Assembly: GCA_003501335.1 (NCBI GenBank) | Contig: DNPQ01000438.1 | Span: 1 to 7,194, forward strand | DNA length: 7,194 nt | Direction: 5' to 3' | DNA from: Bacillota bacterium | GTDB taxonomy: Bacteria > Bacillota > UBA4882 > UBA8346 | Shown: piece by piece, positions 6,094-7,194 of the stretch | How positions within the stretch are numbered: the first letter of the stretch is position 1 | Layout of the letters: each line of letters begins with the position of its first letter | Made by a program: the position numbers and the translations under genes | The notes under the pieces: generated by a model | The model's database searches: none | Told to the model about the DNA's origin: nothing | What the model saw: the letters and a program-made list of their open reading frames with translations, nothing else

Positions 6094-7194
6094 TTATTTT
6101 TTGAATATCTTCCCGGGTTCAGCCGGGTCGAAATTTGGATAGATAATGCGGGTGCTCCTATGTTCACTCACAGCCTTATCTAATGCCAGATTATATCTGG
6201 CATTCAGATCCGCAATTCCTTTATCAGGATCGGTGACGCCAAAAATAATCTCCACGAAGACTTCATACATGTCCTTGCCTTCAGGTCTTACATCAAGCGG
6301 AATATTCGGCCAGATTTTATCATTTTTATCAAATTGAATCGCCGGCCATTTTTTAACCGTTATTGGTTGCTTGGCCTTTCGGATCACCGATGGCACCATC
6401 ACCAAACCTAAGCCGTGCTCATAATAACCGATCAGTAACGGATCACTGTACAAAAACTCCATCACTTGCCAAGCTTCTTTTGGATATTTAGTCCTACTGT
6501 TCATTAACCAAAAACGTCCCGCTAAATTGATCCGGTTCGAGCCCTTGACACCATTAATGGTCGGTAGTGGGGCTATATCCCAATCTTCTTTGGTGGGAAA
6601 CTGGTTCTGATAAACCCCCGGTTCGGAATGGGTCCAGGAAATATACATTCCGATTTTGCCAGCGGCAAACTGGGTCCGTAACGGATCAATATCCAGTGAT
6701 TCACAGCCCGGGAACGCACCGTTGGAAGTAAAGATTGTTTTATATGCCTGCAGTATCGGCTTATAGCCCGTAAAATCAAATTTACCGGTTTTAAAAGCAT
6801 AACCTTCCCGGACGCCGCCGCTGCGCATCATAATGTAATCAACCGACCGGGATAATGCCTGGGTTGGGTTCTTGAAATTTTGCGCATACCCATAAATTCC
6901 ATCTTTACCGAGCTTCGTACTGATCATGATTGCATCCTTAGCCATCTCCGCTACAGTCTTCGGAGGTGCTTTAATCCCAACCCTCTTAAAAATCCCTTTG
7001 TTATAAATCAAACGGGGCGTAGTGCCAATTGCCGGAAGCGAATATATATGGCGCTTATCCATATTAATTCCCTCAAGAAATGCCCCGTCGCCAAAACGTT
7101 TTTTAAAAGCCGGGGTCAAATTAGAATCAAGCGAAGCAATATCGCCTGCCGGAAGCCGCTTCTCATACACTCCTGTAGCATCCATAAATACATC
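6094..7194 (-). CDS. Extracellular solute-binding protein of a sugar ABC importer, 5' end missing
   Basis: The frame is open to the right edge: 366 codons precede the TAA at 6094, starting DVFMDATGVYEK. The family usually has 420-450 residues, so roughly the first 60-90, including any lipoprotein signal peptide, lie outside the window. The internal ATG at 7185 is not the start, since the frame continues upstream and the family fold demands more. Family signs: SLPAIGTTPRLIYNKGIFKRVGIKAPPKTV, read in two parts, is the usual hinge and YNK region of COG1653 (UgpB/MalE-like) proteins; FAAGKIGMYIS is the conserved 'aGkaAm' segment; WDIAPLP followed by AGRFWLMNSRTKYPKEAWQ and MEFLYS is the normal C-lobe order. 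It should be tethered outside the cell and deliver a carbohydrate to the two permeases encoded just downstream. The aromatic content (Tyr, Trp) fits sugar stacking, but the substrate cannot be named. Confidence 0.94.
   Translation of the reverse strand, partial: DVFMDATGVYEKRLPAGDIASLDSNLTPAFKKRFGDGAFLEGINMDKRHIYSLPAIGTTPRLIYNKGIFKRVGIKAPPKTVAEMAKDAIMISTKLGKDGIYGYAQNFKNPTQALSRSVDYIMMRSGGVREGYAFKTGKFDFTGYKPILQAYKTIFTSNGAFPGCESLDIDPLRTQFAAGKIGMYISWTHSEPGVYQNQFPTKEDWDIAPLPTINGVKGSNRINLAGRFWLMNSRTKYPKEAWQVMEFLYSDPLLIGYYEHGLGLVMVPSVIRKAKQPITVKKWPAIQFDKNDKIWPNIPLDVRPEGKDMYEVFVEIIFGVTDPDKGIADLNARYNLALDKAVSEHRSTRIIYPNFDPAEPGKIFKK

Noticed and set aside
1..7194. CRISPR arrays, tRNA or rRNA genes, insertion sequences, attachment sites
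   Set aside because: No regularly spaced repeats, no tRNA-like cloverleaf in the short gaps, no transposase or integrase coding and no terminal inverted repeats were seen. Coding genes fill nearly all the window.

Overview
The window looks like a piece of a mid-to-low-GC Firmicutes (Bacillota) chromosome. This is inferred from strong AGGAGG-type ribosome binding sites, from a YesM/YesN-type two-component pair beside a carbohydrate ABC importer, and from gene content; no rRNA or other marker is present to confirm it. Every gene I can support lies on the minus strand, so transcription runs from high to low coordinates.

Layout in transcription order. (1) 7194-6094: a sugar-type ABC solute-binding protein whose start and signal peptide lie beyond the right edge. 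(2) 6081-6053: an intercistronic hairpin without a U-tract. (3) 6031-5126 and (4) 5118-4261: two MalF/UgpA-like and MalG/UgpE-like permeases, 7 bp apart. No ATPase is encoded between them or after them. (5) 4260-4069: a non-coding gap with a likely terminator and a dense set of possible control sites: a weak promoter, an inverted repeat, a direct repeat and a cre/LacI-like palindrome. (6) 4068-2194: a membrane sensor histidine kinase. (7) 2219-591: an AraC-type response regulator overlapping the kinase gene by 26 bp. (8) 590-417: a short gap with a possible promoter. (9) 416-1: the N-terminal half of a pirin-family cupin protein, cut by the left edge.

Working model, inferred from family knowledge: the binding protein captures an oligosaccharide or other carbohydrate outside the cell, the permease pair carries it in using a shared ATPase encoded elsewhere (MsmX-like), and the kinase/regulator pair senses an extracellular ligand and adjusts transcription of this or a nearby uptake operon. 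The substrate cannot be read from the sequence. The pirin gene has no evident functional tie to the transporter and probably has its own promoter.

I found no clearly undescribed system. The points most worth a second look are the kinase-operon leader (about 4081-4200) and the hairpin between the binding-protein and permease genes.
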